Both the position numbers and the translations under genes were made by a program. The notes beneath the pieces are model-generated. The model did not search any database. It saw only the letters and a list, made by a program, of their open reading frames with translations, and was not told the DNA's origin. Source: Acidithiobacillus sp. (GTDB lineage: Bacteria; Pseudomonadota; Gammaproteobacteria; Acidithiobacillales; Acidithiobacillaceae). From it: 7,065 bases of DNA. The stretch is taken from NCBI GenBank assembly GCA_028065135.1, contig JAPTWR010000133.1, forward strand, positions 1 through 7,065, read 5' to 3'. This document shows, in pieces, positions 5,938-7,065 of this stretch; the stretch's first letter is position 1; each line of letters begins with the position of its first letter.

Positions 5938-7065
5938 TATTTCCGCCTAGCATCTTCGACTGCTTGTTTTAAATCTCTATATATTTCCATCTCCCGAGGG
6001 GAGAGATATGTAGACATTCTAGAATCCATCGCAGCAACTTGTCGGGAGAGGATCACGGGTATAGCAGACAGGCCGGCAGCCCGGCGCAACCGATCTTTCA
6101 CTCTGGGAAAGGGAGACAATAGGCCCAGTACAAATGCCTTTAGCCATGGTCTTTTCTTAATAAGAGATGCCGATCTCTTGATAACAGGTTTAAGTCGCGC
6201 TTTGATATATGGCTTGACCTTGCGCAATATGGCGTTTGCATTGCGTAGTGGAGCAGTAATCCGCCAAGATCGGCTGTTCATTACTGCATCCAGCCGAGCC
6301 GTCTGCTCGCGCTGTACGCGTTGTGTTCCTTCCCAGAGGGCCGTCAGTCGTGCGATCTCTTCTTCTGTGCGTCTATGATGCGCTGATAATTCATCTAGCC
6401 GGGCCATTTGCTCGCGCTGTACGCGCTGAGTTTCCTGTTGAATCGCTAGCAACTCCGCATCGAACTCGTTGATCTGCCCGCCCAATGAGTTCGACCCATT
6501 TTCCATCTCTGCAAACCAGGAGAACGCGGTCAGTGTCTCCGCTGCCGCATCTTTCTGCGCCACAATGGCATAGTCCGGACCCACTCCGAAAATCACGCGG
6601 GACATGGAGGGAAACCCTGCTGGAGTGGAGTAACATTCCTGCGGAGGGTGATTGAGGCGCAGGACTTTTACCCGTTTGAAACCTGCATCTTCCCCCAGGT
6701 AGGCCAGCAGGTGGGGGGGCAAGGGTGCGCGATGTGTGGGGTCCGTATAGAAATTGCAGGACCCGACCACAAGATTTTCCGGGTTCGGAGTTTCCAAGAT
6801 CAGGATTCCCCCCGGGATGAGTGCGCGGAGCGCCTCCACGATCAGGCTTTGCAATGTTTCAAATGGCAGGTGCTCGGCAATGTGAAAGCCGGACACCACA
6901 GACAATGTGGCATCGGGAATGCTCCGGAGACAGTCCAAGGCATCGGCTTTGCGGACGGCGAAACCTTGCTCCGCGCAAAACTGGAGCATGGCCTCGTCCA
7001 GGTCGACTCCCTGAGCAGAAAAGCCGTTTTCCGTCATCAACTCCAGCCATTCACCACGGCCGCAG
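5937..7065 (-). CDS. SAM-dependent methyltransferase with coiled-coil C-terminal region (5' end outside window)
   Basis: The frame stays open to the window edge; the residues before the TTG at 7040 read CGRGEWLEL, the core of methyltransferase motif I (usually DLGCGRGEW), so the true start lies beyond 7065. Counting from 7040: GVDLDEAML (11-19) supplies the acidic ribose-binding residue, GFHIAEHLPF (51-60) and ILETPNPENL (81-90) are the later motifs, and FYTDPTHRAPLPPHLL (97-112) is typical of O-antigen-cluster methyltransferases. Residues ~188-255 are charged and heptad-like, with a 35-residue duplication (TQRVQREQMARLDEL and TQRVQREQTARLDAV), predicting a coiled coil. Then comes NSRSWRITAPLR, a motif also common at C-termini of glycosyltransferase-cluster proteins, and a basic tail (~265-315) that could touch membrane. 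The likely substrate is a sugar in the polysaccharide, possibly the chain terminus. Unlike WbdD, no kinase domain lies between methyltransferase and coiled coil. It ends in TAA overlapping the next ATG. Confidence 0.85.
   Translation of the reverse strand, partial: CGRGEWLELMTENGFSAQGVDLDEAMLQFCAEQGFAVRKADALDCLRSIPDATLSVVSGFHIAEHLPFETLQSLIVEALRALIPGGILILETPNPENLVVGSCNFYTDPTHRAPLPPHLLAYLGEDAGFKRVKVLRLNHPPQECYSTPAGFPSMSRVIFGVGPDYAIVAQKDAAAETLTAFSWFAEMENGSNSLGGQINEFDAELLAIQQETQRVQREQMARLDELSAHHRRTEEEIARLTALWEGTQRVQREQTARLDAVMNSRSWRITAPLRNANAILRKVKPYIKARLKPVIKRSASLIKKRPWLKAFVLGLLSPFPRVKDRLRRAAGLSAIPVILSRQVAAMDSRMSTYLSPREMEIYRDLKQAVEDARRK
6292..6435 (-). repeat. Two imperfect direct copies within the coiled-coil coding region
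   Basis: Copies at ~6292-6330 and ~6397-6435 share an exact 17-base core (TGCTCGCGCTGTACGCG on the plus strand, at 6304-6320 and 6409-6425) with scattered differences around it. The offset is 105 bases, i.e. 35 codons or exactly five heptads, so gain or loss of a unit would keep both the reading frame and the coiled-coil register. Confidence 0.7.

Noticed and set aside
5683..6378. Plus-strand open frame spanning the methyltransferase/glycosyltransferase boundary
   Set aside because: It crosses the junction of two coupled minus-strand genes, is Arg/Ser-rich, and resembles no family.
5937..7065. Calling the methyltransferase WbdD
   Set aside because: WbdD has a kinase domain between the methyltransferase and the coiled coil; here only a short stretch separates them, and the methyltransferase motifs look like a different O-antigen-cluster subfamily.

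Overview
The window is part of a surface-polysaccharide (O-antigen or exopolysaccharide) biosynthesis locus from a Gram-negative bacterium. Everything recognisable is encoded on the minus strand, so transcription runs from high to low coordinates. The flanking genes are GC-rich (about 62-63% in blocks I counted), and the protein families (Wzz-type chain-length regulator, type II ManC, multidomain GT4 glycosyltransferases) fit a proteobacterium. A gamma-proteobacterium or an Acidithiobacillus-like lineage is a guess from sequence flavour, not a demonstrated assignment.

Layout in transcription order: (1) a SAM-dependent methyltransferase with a coiled-coil C-terminal half, cut off at its N-terminus by the window edge (7065 down to 5937); (2) a 1226-residue protein carrying three GT4-like glycosyltransferase modules (5937-2257); (3) a single-module GT4 glycosyltransferase (2288-1131); (4) a broken junction where the first ~34 codons of a further glycosyltransferase run straight into the C-terminal half of ManC in another reading frame (1131-982 and ~1030-329); (5) a 111-bp gap with small alternative hairpins (328-218); (6) the first 72 codons of a Wzz-family chain-length determinant, running off the low-coordinate edge (217-1).

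The first three genes and the glycosyltransferase remnant are linked by stop/start overlaps (TAATG at 5937, a 32-bp overlap at 2257-2288, TGATG at 1131), as expected for a translationally coupled operon. A plausible reading is that the glycosyltransferases build a hexose-containing, perhaps mannose-rich, chain, that ManC once supplied GDP-mannose, and that the methyltransferase and Wzz act on chain ends or chain length. The sugar and the linkages cannot be read from the sequence.

The most notable points are the out-of-frame deletion junction near 1021-1030 that destroyed two genes but kept the ManC isomerase domain openable from an ATG at 982, the three-module glycosyltransferase with an atypical third active site, and a low-GC block (roughly 2300-6300) whose edges fall inside coding sequence and suggest mosaic acquisition. 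I found no RNA genes, CRISPR arrays, insertion sequences or convincing promoters.
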